From assembly GCA_947359465.1 (NCBI GenBank), contig OX375873.1:59429573-59493572 (forward strand): a DNA stretch of 64,000 bases, read 5' to 3'. Below are positions 11,432 through 23,492 of the stretch, piece by piece. Below the pieces are notes generated by a model that had not been told where the DNA came from, ran no database searches, and saw only the letters and a list, made by a program, of their open reading frames with translations. This DNA is from Metellina segmentata. Taxonomy: Eukaryota; Arthropoda; Arachnida; Araneae; Tetragnathidae. The translations under genes and the position numbers were made by a program. Numbering within the stretch: the stretch's first letter is position 1; each line of letters begins with the position of its first letter.

Positions 11432-12956
11432 TTCTACGTATAGCGTTGTAACCCTTCTCTACCATAACGTACTTTTGGATAGAGAAATTTTTGGAACGAG
11501 AGATTTCTTCATAAAGTACTTTTGGATTCAGAAATTTACACAGACTTCACAGGCTCTTCTAAATCGGTGGCTGATGGACGTAGTTATGAATAAGACACTT
11601 TATCGGTCAATTGAACAGTTGTATGACTTGAATTGCAAATGTGATATAACTGTCTGAAGCTGTAATAGCAGTCAGTGGTTCTCTTCGTTGTTCCTAAGCC
11701 TTTGCATCACACAGCTTCTAAAACTCTGTTTCTATACACAACACGTGACATGGTTTCAATAATGCATCGCACGACCACGCATACGTAAATGCACCCATGG
11801 TCTTAATGCAGCTCTCACGGTTTCAAATAACTTACAATCTACTAAATAGTGTTAGCATCTGTCCAATGCAGCCACTACTAAGTTGTGAGATGTAGTATTG
11901 AGGTGGCTGATGGATATGTGGTGAGCTTCGTTAATCCAATGAAAATATACCTACAATAAATAGCATATAACAGAAACTTGTTAACTTCCTACAAGACGGA
12001 AATGCTCATTTTCATGAAGATAAGAAATATATTGTACTGTAGTTATGTCATGTCTATGTTTAAAAGTTATATAATACTGTCAAAATGTTTATAATTCATA
12101 TATCTTGACCTAAAAACTCACAACCAGTATTACAAACCTGTAATGCAAAAAAAAAAATTGTTTTTCTAGTTAATGAGATAACGTTTAGTTAGAATATAGC
12201 TATAAACAAGTTGATTGTTAATACCTGAGGTACAAGAATAATTTTGAAGCACGATTTGATGTTTTGTTTGAAATATATTGCTGCAAAATTATACCGAACT
12301 GTTTGTAGAGACATGAGTGCATTTATTTCCTTTTCTTTTCCAATTACTAGAGCTGTGATTTTACGGTTTACATTATGGAACATCGCATCAGCTGCAAATT
12401 AAGTAAAGCCGTTGCTCCCATGCTGAAATACATCTGCATGACAGGCGTAGCATTGAAGGGAAAATTTATTCCACGTGTCGAGTGAACAGTCAATGGTTCG
12501 GGATTTAATCCTTGCAGTGCGGACATTTGCATATTTTCAATTATTTCTCTTTCAATGACGACGAATTAATTGCATTTCCTACCAGCAGTTCCCAACAACA
12601 GATCCGTAACATTATTCTGGTCGAAAGATTGCATCGGTCTGATTAACAAGGATTTTCAGCTTATAGTTCATATTTACCGTAAGCTGCCAATTCCTGTACG
12701 ATCTATATTTTGTATTATTTAGCTTACTGATTATACTATAGGCGATTTACAAAGTGATGCTCATTAAATGAAAATTTTCGAAGTACGAGGTTCCTTTGTT
12801 TGCAGTTTCTTATTCTTCTTGGTCTAGTCATCTGCCAGACCGAGTTATCTCTCCTCAGAGAAATTAAATTGTCCGTAGGATTGTATTATAGATTTAAAGG
12901 GGTAATTCCAGAAAAAGAAAAAATGTAACCACTACAGGCGTCTTGTTCCATTGCGC
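11432..12956. other. Nothing recognised
   Basis: The open stretches at 11475-11657 (+) and 12189-12383 (-) show no motif. There are no repeats beyond short A runs (near 12150). Confidence 0.5.
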
Positions 12957-12960
12957 TTAA

Positions 12961-13791
12961 CCCTAAACTGCTGTGTCACAAACTGTCTCGTAACTAGTGT
13001 GGAGGTGTTTCTCAGACCTCTCTCACCAAAATGCGTATACATTTTATTCATATAATATATTAATAAAAGATTGTTTAGCTAATTATTATTTATACATTTT
13101 AAATTTAGATAATTCAATTCTTAACAAGAAATGCATTTTATATTACTATATAAGTTAAGTAGATTCCATGTCTCATCAGGCTCAGCTTTCAGACCTAATT
13201 TTGCAGGACGTTTCTACCCTGGAAACTGTAAAACTATGTTGTGTTTTGGTGTTCTAACGGCACGATTAGGTCCCCCCCTCCTGGCATCCCATTTGAAATT
13301 ATTTTTTCCGTAGAAATATTCTTGCGAAGACGCACTTGAAATGTCTTCATCTTCATCTGCATAAATTTCCGAATTCGTTTCGTGTTTGCTTTCAATAATA
13401 TTATCCGAAATATCACTGTCCCAGTACTCTATTTCCGACCAATTATCAACAATATCCTGAATTTCTTTTTGTGTAAGATTCACAGGTAGTTTTTAGAAAA
13501 GTTTGTTGCCCTTTTCGGCTCTCTGCCGAGATTCTCTACTCAAACTTAGACGATTTCATTCAACAAGAACGGTAACGCAAATGCTGTGAAGGGGTCTAAG
13601 AGATCACGCGGGAAATGCAAATAGTGTAAAACACAAAATAGTTGGGGCTGCCAAACAAGTCTTGGAATGTGGCTTCTGTTGGATGTAGTACGAAGGTACT
13701 GAATAAGACAGGGACCTATTCACTTTAAGGGGTGGAAATGACCTGTCAAAAATGACTCGGGATCTGTGAGACCCATGACAGCAGTTAAAGG
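12961..13791 (-). mobile_element. piggyBac deletion derivative
   Basis: TTAA flanks both ends (12957-12960 and 13792-13795), the piggyBac target duplication. The inverted ends are ccctaaactgctgtgtcac on the left and, read inward from the right, cctttaactgctgtcatgg, with gtctc further in on both sides. At 831 bp the element is about a third of an autonomous piggyBac. It keeps only the N-terminal start of a transposase on the minus strand, so the 5' end is on the right. Confidence 0.88.
13214..13483 (-). pseudogene. piggyBac transposase N-terminal fragment
   Basis: The frame begins MNLTQKEIQDIVDNWSEIEY, runs through an acidic stretch (residues about 20-50, Asp/Glu/Ser rich), then reaches FYGKNNFKWDARRGGPNRA and TPKHNIVLQFPG. 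The acidic N-terminus followed by YGK..(Y/F)KW...R...HNIV..PG is the standard start of piggyBac-family transposases in arthropods. It stops there; past the stop, another frame still shows a trace of the next conserved segment (KAEPDETWNLLN near 13170). The catalytic DDD core is absent. It lies inside the 831 bp element. It could still make a short DNA-binding-less peptide, but nothing here suggests function. Confidence 0.8.
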
Positions 13792-14179
13792 TTAAAGCAA
13801 CTTTTTTTTAAATTGACCATTTAAGAATTTTATGCATCTAAGGTGCATACTTCGCAAACTAGTTAAAGCCATTTGAGTCCACCTTTAGTCTTTTTAAATA
13901 GATCATAAATAATTCCTGGGTTGCAGTTATGATTGTAAGGAATTAGTCACATTGCATAAGTAAAAATTTTTAAGTTAGAGAATTTATGGAAAGTGGGAGA
14001 AGCGGGCTCACCAAGAGCATATGAAAATTCTTTCTTGGCCAATTTTGACAGCGCTATTTTCACTGATGAAAATGTGGAATGGTATCCAATGGAAATGAAT
14101 TTCAATTTGAAATGGCATATTTACTTTATTTCGTATGGTTTTAAGGCTTTTTTATCTGTAACAGCACATCAGTTTCTCA

Positions 14180-14443
14180 TGTCGCACCCCAGCAGCAAAA
14201 GTGATACAACTCAAAATTGCAGAATTTATTTGAGAAACATCAACTTAAAGGATACTGTAAAACTTGTATTGAAATAGTATAAGCTTCTTTTAAATTTCAG
14301 GTAAGTATTTGTGGTGGTAACTTCTATTATATTCTATAGAATAGTAATATAACACTCTGGGGCACCTCATACATATTTTTCAATGACATAACATCAAAAG
14401 TTTTATTTTGTGACTTGTGTCACTTTTCTTGCCGGGGTGCGAT
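14180..14443. repeat. Imperfect inverted repeat, ~29 bp arms
   Basis: The left arm at 14181-14209 contains tcgcacccc and aaaagtga. The right arm at 14415-14443 is its complement with 24 of 29 positions matching. The G+C-rich arms stand out from the surroundings. The arms may be the ends of a ~260 bp MITE, but no target duplication is evident. Confidence 0.5.
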
Positions 14444-15013
14444 GTGTTGGACAGAGTTAAAACTATCAGTTAAATCATTATAACATCTGAAGAAGAAACA
14501 GTGTTCCAGGGTTTCGTTAATAGCAATTAATTCAGCTCGAGAAATTTAGCAGTGGCCCGGACTTTTTTCTTTCCAGCTAAATCGATTAATTTATTTTGTC
14601 TTTGCATGAAGGTTAGATTTTTTCTTGAGTGGAAACACACTTGGTGAAAGTAACCGCAGTGAGTAGAATTTTCCACTTCGATTTCTCAGAGCTATGTTTT
14701 TGGCAGTGTGTTTCAAGTACAAGCCGATGATATGTACTATTTCAGTAAAGTACTTTCATACCCACGTTTTCTAAGGTAACGGAAATATTCTATTCAGCAA
14801 ACATTACTGCGTATTTGAGGGGAATATACAAAACACTGATATTGGTGAAATATATAATTAGTGTCAATCTTTTCAAGTCGGCAAATTAGAAGTACGCTAA
14901 GAACTTGCTACTAAGGCTGAGATGCTTTTTTGTTAAAATGTAGACGTATTTGCCTTTCAGTGACTCAAAGAATTTGCCGTAACAATCTGAATACAATCAC
15001 CCCTTTGGGACAC

Positions 15014-15242
15014 TCAGAGCTTAACCGTGCCATATATCTGTGGAAATTTGTTTTGTCTATCCCATGGTGCTCCTTTCTCGTTGGTGACTCTTTTCCAAAT
15101 AAGAAAAATGGTTACTGGAAGACCAGTTTCAGGATTTCCAAGGGTTTCAACACCTATCAGTGACTTCTGCATATATTTACTCTTGAAACGACATTGCCCA
15201 GACAGATGCATCCTAAGGATAGTTGCTAATGTAACCATATGA
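15014..15242. other. Unassigned stretch open on both strands
   Basis: About 225 bp is open on the minus strand (contains GVETLGNPETGLPVTIFLIW) and also on plus (15027-15242). The minus reading has balanced composition and looks more protein-like. I do not recognise the family. It may be a single exon, a retropseudogene piece or transposon debris. Confidence 0.25.
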
Positions 15243-16839
15243 AAGTTTAACTTCGAGGGCTATTCTAAAGGAATATTTTGGATGAGATGTTTCTATACAT
15301 GTCTGTTCCATATATGTCTTTTTTCTGGCTCGTTTGGGCAAAATGAGTGTATTCCAACCGTATGACTCTTAATATAGTCATAAAAAATTCTTGATGTAAT
15401 ATCTGACTAACAAAATATAAATAACTTAGTAATCTCTCTCAGCCATCTTAAAATCTTTATTTATTTTGTGCTAGGAGAAAAAAAAAGGACGCCCACATGT
15501 TTCTTGTCGCTTGAGATGAAAGTTTCTGAAAAGCTCACTGTTTCAAAGCTTGGATATTGACCACAAAATCATGTGGATTATAGACGAACCCGGCAAAATG
15601 GAATATTTCAAGATGGAAATTCGCTGTCTAGTAAAAGGAAATCTAAAAGTGCTGAAATATTCCCGGATACGAAAATTACTTTAATCATGCAAATACTGAA
15701 GAAATCAGCTAAAACTCTGCACAGATTCAATGTACAATTATGTGTACGTGTTTCACATATTGAGGAATCTACTGTTCCATTGTGTTTGCTTAAATTATAA
15801 ATATTTGTTATATTCTATTGCGATTTTATAGTATTTAGGTTACCAAAAGTAATTATTGACGTAATGAATGCCATGTAACGGTACAAATTTTGTTTTCATC
15901 ATGTAAGGAAACATTGCTGACCCATCTTATTTATTCGAAATCTCATTAGATCTATTTACATAAAGTTGCTTCAAATATTATTGTACTCGTAGATAATCCA
16001 GATTTGTACTGTACCGCATGTTGATTTTTCTTGGTTTTATTTCCTTTTTTTTTTGACATGACTAAACTTATGAGTTTTTTAAATTCAAATTTATGAAACA
16101 TTTTCAGTAACTTTGTTTAAATATAAAACATAACTACAAATTACCTAAACTATACTATCGCACGAAAGTGTGATGAGGATCTCTCTAACCTTTATGCGTA
16201 AATTAGGTGAAAGAAGTGCCATTAAAATGAAAATATCGGTCAGAGAGTAAGCCTTCCCAACTTTTAGCGTATCTGTAACAAAAGCCATTTAGAGTGAATA
16301 AAAAGCAGTTTCCTATTTCGTCATAAATTGCCCTTGATGAACTAAATAAAGTCAAAACTCAATCAACAGTTAAGATGGTGATTACGCAGAAGTGGCGAAT
16401 TGGAACTTTCTTTGTTCTGAAACGACGCAGCTGTGCCATATCCTTCCAATTACGGCGGAAAAGAATGGAGATAAGTGTATTTTTTTCTAGAGTTTTCTTG
16501 TTGATAAAACTAGTAAAGAAATAAGCATTATAGAGCAAACTATTACAGAAAAAAAATTGAAATTTCCCTTTATAAGTTTTATGGTAATGTTTGAACTTGT
16601 AAACAGAAACTACATCGGAATTAAATACATAAACAAATGATTAAACGCAAATGTGTCTAATATTTAAAGCTTATTTTCACAGTGGATTTTATGCTAATAT
16701 TTAAAATTTTGATTTTATTATCAAATACTCATAGACCCTGTGATACGCATTAACTCAAGAAGTATGAATTTGTCAATATGATAAAATAATATTAGATTCT
16801 AATCACACGTGCTTAAAAATTTTGAGAGTAGTATTTTTA

Positions 16840-17049
16840 TGTATTTTATAAATTATAAATATTATAAATTATAAATATAAATTATAAATATACACTAAAT
16901 ACTGCACATATATAACCCTATTACATTCAATAAAGTACTATACAATATACAGTAAAATACTGTATACTATCCAATAATATACTGTGTAATATACAGCAAA
17001 ATACTGTACGCTATCCAATAATATACTGTGTAATGTACAGTAAAATACA
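16840..17049 (+). repeat. A+T-rich micro-repeats and a 44 bp tandem repeat
   Basis: Positions about 16848-16900 repeat ataaattataaat. From 16950 a 44 bp unit beginning cag(t/c)aaaatactgta recurs at 16994 and 17038, giving 2.3 copies with few differences. Confidence 0.8.
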
Positions 17050-18700
17050 TACCATAGTATAAAAAAATTACTTACAATTTTTGTTATTATTTTTCAATGA
17101 ATATTTAAGTTGTTTATAGTAAATAAAGTATTCAGAGAAAAACCATATGAAGTATTTAAATCATATTTAAGCCATTAATAGTAATAATTTCAACAGTTAT
17201 AGACATAATACTTATTTCCATTTCTTCAAATTAGTAATGACGATAAAATATTAAATATTACCCTAGTTATTCTACGATCCATGAACACTAGTATGGGTAA
17301 TGGGTATCATTATTTCACCTTCAGTTTTCTTCACTTATCTTCTAATGTTATTTACGATGCCCTAACAAAAGCCATTTTGTTCTGGACTTTTATGGCATCC
17401 ATTCATGTGAAATAAGTGTAAGATACTGGTAAATTTCCAGCAACTAAGAGCTGTAAGAGGTTTACTCATGCGTTTATTTTGTGATAGTAAAAAAAACCAA
17501 TTGTATCGAAAAAATAGATACATGATTAAATACAAAATATTTCTAATGTATCAACTTAGAGCTATTTCTATTCAAAATAGGATAGCCTTTTGAGATGCTC
17601 CCAATGTGACGTTATTTAAAATACTTACATACATACATATTCAAAATAGGTTTTTATGTAATACATTTAATATTTTTTCTTGTACAAATTTTCCTTAATG
17701 CTGTCAACCTTATTTGTTTTGAATACACCCCCTGTTGCATACGATATTGTAGAGTACATCAACGATAGGAAAATATCTTTGTTGTTTGTAACCACTACAG
17801 AGAGAGTTATGCATTGCCAAATATTTTCTTCTTAGTGTAGAATAGATAGAGTAAATTTAAAGTAGTTAACAGGAACATTCTTTTGTGCTGATTATTTTAA
17901 ACATTTTAGATCCATTTGTGTAAGCATGCTCATTAGTCGGAAGACATAAAAATTCATGGAATACATTAGCTTTTAAAAATAATGATTCATTAATGCTTGC
18001 GAGTCGTGAAACCACAAACAGGTTTGTATTACATGGTAAAATGTACTTATATTCTCACTAGTTATCATTTTATTAATATACTTTAAGATATTTTTATCAA
18101 TCCGCGTTTCTCTTTTGCTGAACAACAAAAGACACTGGACCGCTTAATGCGTCGAGCAAACAAAGATTTGATTCAAAATAAGTATAAATATTCATTTTAA
18201 TAATTAAACTTTCGCCGGAAAATATTATTTTTTAGTTTTAGAGGCTCATACAATGTATCCTTACTGTCATAACAAAGATGTTCTTTAATTTATTCTGCTT
18301 CTTGTTAGTGTCAAAAATATGGATTACGTATTCAGATTCTTATCTGCTTTTGATAAACTACATGACTTCATTTGTCTCAACAATGTATTGCCTGCGTCTT
18401 CACAAGCCCCCATCTTTTAATAAGTTTTTTGGTTACGGATAACTTTGTTTTTGAGAAATGTCAGCATATGCTTGTAAAAATTTTGCTTACGAAATTTTGT
18501 TAGCAAAATATGTCACTGTGAAATCTTTGGAAAAATGCCAAACATTGAATTCGAGTTTTCTATGACTATAAAGTTTTTCAATATTAAAATAAAATATTTG
18601 ATATGTTCCGTATTTACGTATGGGATTTTAACAAATATTTTATGTTCACTTAATGTAATAACTTAAACCTTCCAAGTGGTTTCGATGTAGTATCTTGCCC
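17050..18700. other. A+T-rich, nothing recognised
   Basis: No element ends, repeats or convincing open frames were seen. Confidence 0.5.
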
Positions 18701-18910
18701 ATCAAGATTTGATTAACTTTTTTATTCACGAGATATCTCGCCCACAAAGACATGATTAACTTTTCTATTGACGAGATATCTCGTCATAAAGATATTATCG
18801 AATTTTTTTATGACAGCGAGAACAATTTCTGACCAGTTCTCTTCTAATGAAGATATATCTCGTCCATGAAGATCTGGTTAGTTTTGCTGATGATGAGAGA
18901 CATTATCGAG
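18701..18910. repeat. Tandem units carrying palindrome gacgagatatctcgtc
   Basis: Two adjacent ~43 bp units (18701-18743 and 18744-18785) share catgattaactttt.tatt then (g/c)acgagatatctcg. The second ends in a perfect 16 bp palindrome at 18770-18785. A degenerate third motif, gatatatctcgtcc, lies near 18852, followed by gatctggttagttttgctg. Similar motif clusters occur near 53760-53815 and 60500-60640. Confidence 0.7.
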
Positions 18911-21900
18911 ACAACCATTACCATTAAAATTATTTTATGTAACGGATTAAATTATAATAATGTTTAAAAAATTGTATTAGTTGAGCGAGTATAGATATGT
19001 TTGAGTACATCATTTTAAATATAGGGAGATTGCAGATTTTTGTATAACACAATAACCATTTTCCCTATCTTAGTGCTGGATTCAAATACTTATTAGAAAT
19101 GTAATAGTCATCCATCTACGAAGTGTTTGCATGTCTTTCTGTTAAGAATAAAATGTTAAAAGAGAGAACATAGTTTAATTAAGATGAACACTCAACACCG
19201 TTTTATGATGATTACCTGAACCCTATTTTTCAGATAAATAACAAAAAAGTAATAAAGTCTATGGATTAAGTTTGAGATATTGGCATTTTTATTGAGTTAT
19301 ACTGTATCGCCATTTGTGTTTCTAATATTTGCTACAATGTCAAAGAAAGTACTGGGAATTATTCCATGAAATATAGGATTTCGTGAGAAATATCCGACGC
19401 TAGTTCTCGTTGAAGGTTGTATCGTTTCCCTCTAAACTTTGCAAAATAATGTTTACGTTAATGACTCGAACGGTAGAGCAAATAGCGTAGAATTAATCTT
19501 GTCATTTTAGTTTTCGTTACTTAATAGCATCACTTATCCTTCGTTTTACTTTTTCTGCGAATATGACGCACCTCTAAATTAGAGGAAAGGAAATGACGCT
19601 GTGATTGCACCACTGTTCTTGAATAGTTATTTTCGATAATTTGGTATGGACGTTTCTTAAATTTTCTCTCTAAAAAACAACTATGTGCTTCATTATTTTC
19701 TATTTGAATCTAATTGTTTTGCAGTGCATTTTAAATGCATTGGTAATGATCATTGTGTAATGAGAATCTTAAAGTATCTGAACAGATGCATCCCATGTTT
19801 GAAAAATGCTCATTTGGAACATAATTTACGTCACGTGAACTGTTAGATTGAGAAAATTGTAAATTGTGTCGGGTTAAATACGGAGAGCTTTTGATTGATA
19901 ATTAAGTAGAACATTAAGGACAGTTATGGACAAAGATTGAAGCAACAATTTCATTTCTACAGTAGTTTTCTGCTAAGCAAGTACTTAAGCAATGATCACA
20001 ACATTTTTTTAATAATCATACACTAAGCTTTTGTCGTGTGACCACAAATGGTCTACTTTCATGTTAAGATTTGCACAACGTGAGATTTACAAGGACTTTG
20101 AACCGCTCAATAACTGCACACGCAAACTTGATTCGCAATAAATACAAGTAACTATTTTATTCGAAAAAAATAAACTGTTTAATTTAGCTAAAGGGAAGTA
20201 CAACTAACCTGAAATGTTAGTTGCACTATAAGAACTTTAACTCGATGTATAAAATGTATTAAATCGTTAAACAATGCATAGATTGTTAAATATATATGAC
20301 AATGATTGAGTTAATTTATAATACTTTATAAGTTGTGAAAAATCATCCAGGACCTTTATTGTAATTCAAATTACCTCTGGAAACGTATTTTTGTTATCCG
20401 GATTAACGAAAATTAACTTGATTTTGTAAACATTTTAAACAATGGATAGTTCTGTTTTAGTATCAATGATTAGAGCTACACGTAAGTAAACTTTTAAACT
20501 TATATCCGTTCATATCTATTATTATACATATTTTTATACTTTAAGAAATGTTTACCAATAATAAGAAACACGCCTTCATTTGAAGATATTACTTTTGGTA
20601 CAGATTATTAGAACAAAAATACTAGTAGAAATAGAAAAACATTGTGCTTTTACTCTCACTCTACAACTATAAAAGGATCTCATCCCAAGTTGACGGCGAT
20701 AATCCGTAACAACGCAATGTAATCCGACACCACCTGCAGGCAACTCTCAAAACCCACAAAATCACACGTCTGGGCAGGACATAACCATTCTGTCCGCACT
20801 TGTGCACCTGTTAAAGGTTTACAGCCCGCTACTCTCAAACACCGGCCATGAGTTTTAACACTTCTGTATCACCTAAGTATTTGTTAAGTGCAGTACTAAA
20901 CTGCCATGTCCCGTGCCATAGTTTCACTACACGAAAGCAGCGAAACTAAAAAGAAAGACTCCCACATTCTTTGGGTGATAAAAAGAACTAAGGGACTGGA
21001 TCAATGATTGAACAAACAATTATCCACCAAGTAAAGAGGGCTGATGGGAGTCTCGTCCACCTGCTGGCCTTGATTGACCCATCCGAACTGCTGGCCAGGG
21101 ATAAATCATTGAAGTTGCCGCCTTTATTACAGTTGGGTATAGAATTTCCTTTTCCAGGGCTATCTTTCACGCTCAAATGACCTCTCTTCAGAGGCTCCTG
21201 GAACTGATACCGGTATCAGCCGGAAAAGGGAAAACTTCTGATGTGACTTCCATATTTATTTATCTTTGTCCCTGTTCTCTCTATCTTGGAGTTAAAAGAA
21301 TGCTTACGAAAACAAGGATTGCATTCGAAGGGTTCTGGCATTTTGAATACTTTGGTGACTTTATTCACTGTTATATGATGCATCTGTTTAAACACCGTTT
21401 CAGGAAGTAAAACATAAGCTTGGCATTTTGTATTCATCTGAATTCCTCGTTATTTTGTTATCTCCTGTTTATGCGAATAAACGCATTACATCGTAGATAG
21501 TTTAAATTTCGTTGAATTCAGATTTTTGAATTCCAATCTATTGGATATCGTTTTTTTTTATTTTCCCAGCAATAATTATCGTTTCACGAGTTCCATTTTT
21601 ATTTAAGAGGGCTAATTAGATCCAGAGTACAGATTATGTTATTTCATGTTTAAGAAATTTGTGATGGACATTTTTGTAGGGATATTCATTTTTATATAGT
21701 ATAAAAGAGTATATATTTTACATAGTCATAACACATTTGTTACAACTTATGATTTAAGTGACAAAATCGGTTAAATAATAACGTTTTTCTCAATTGAGGT
21801 AATTTTTTCGTGTAGCAGTTGTAAGGATTGTGTTGATTGAAACCCGCACTATTAGTTCTGTCCACCATATAAATTTTATTAACTGCAAAGAAAGAAAGTA

Positions 21901-23492
21901 CAATAAATTTCACGCTTCGCATGTCAAGAAGAAGAAATCACAATTTAATTTGAAATGTATCATTAGATAGATAGATAGTTCAATATTTATTACTCATGCT
22001 CAATGTTCTATATTCCGTATACTAACAATATACAAATAATATACTAGAACCTATAGCAGTTCATCACAGTAAATTGTGTGCTCATATATGCAATTTAGGG
22101 TTTCAGACACTACATGCAATTTATTTGACTTCAGAAAAATTCACTTAATTGCTATTTTTTGCATATTTTTACAGTTTATACAACCACAGTCTCTACTACA
22201 TTTGATTTTGAGCACTCATTCCCTTATTTAACACTAGATTTATTCTGAGATGACACAACAATTTTGAATTTGCAGAGAAAGTTTTTGTGTACTTTGAAGG
22301 AATTGGTAATTCTAGTTGATGATGTGAACTTTGAAAATAATATATTTCTTACTTTTAGTTTTTTGTACAGTTATTTCCATAGAGGAAACACTTTTTTCTA
22401 CTGATTTAACTGATGTGCTTAAATTTAAGCTCCACAACGGCAGATTAATTTTTGTTACATTTCGAAAGAAAGGTTATATTAAATAACTTGGACGATCTTC
22501 ATTACAGCAATAACATAGCTTATTAAAAAACTGATTTTTAAGGATTTAGAAATATTTTATGATGAATTTATTCTAACTGTTAAATTTAATTTAAAAAATT
22601 CACATGGACTTATTGTAGTTCTTATTGTTATCGAAATCAAATTATATATAGAGGATAAAGAATGTATTTAATTTTTATCATTGTCAGTTTTCAAAAATTG
22701 AACATCTCCTTGATCCAACGTGATTAACCTTATTCTGCACGTAGATTATAATTACATATAATCCACATAAAAGCGGTGATTGTTAAGAATGCCCTTTTAA
22801 AAATTTAATAATTTTATGAAAATAGTCAATTTATGTTAAGTTGCTACATAAAGCAAGGAAATCTTATGACCACTTGATATTATATAGTCATAACATTTTA
22901 AGATGTTTAAACTATGGTAGTTCTTATCTAAGAAAAATCTATTTATAATTTATCCAAAATAATTTTCAATGTTCCTATTGTTAATGAAGTTCATGAATTT
23001 TTATGCTCATTATAATACGAGTTGCATATACCGTGAAACTGGAACTATATTAAGGCTCTATCAATTCTATCTATCCTTTTAGAGGCTTTGTTTTGATCTT
23101 TGGCTTGATGGAAACTTTGTCTAATTATAAGTTGCATAACTTGTCAGAATGCTCTTTTTAAAATTCAATTAACATTTCTTACTTTTTCACAGAGTAACTT
23201 ATGTGCTCAATAATTTTTCAAGCAGAGTGACGTTTCATGTACGAAGTTAGTGGTTTAATTGTGTTAGATGAATCAGTATCGTAAATCATTACATCTGAAA
23301 TAAAACATTTTGAAGAGAATCCACGTAACATTCTGAACTAAATCATCACACTTACTTATTTGGGTATCATTCTTTTTTTGAAGAAGTGGTGATTATTTGT
23401 ATGAAAGTAGTGATTATTTATGTCTTAAGATGAAATAATGTATGAGCCACGATATATTCATTTGATACATTACCATTAGAAAATTCAATATA
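18911..23492. other. Long unassigned region with a G+C-richer island
   Basis: Most is A+T-rich with no signal. Positions about 20690-21260 are clearly G+C-richer and hold a 62-codon minus-strand open stretch (20988-21176) of balanced composition, but no family or splice structure is recognisable. A short gata repeat sits at about 21965. Confidence 0.4.

Larger units (their letters stand above)
13796..16839. other. Mostly featureless DNA between elements
   Basis: Apart from the inverted repeat (14180-14443) and the two-strand open stretch (15014-15242) listed separately, I see nothing. Open frames at 13993-14277 and 15573-15800 carry no recognisable motif. Confidence 0.45.
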
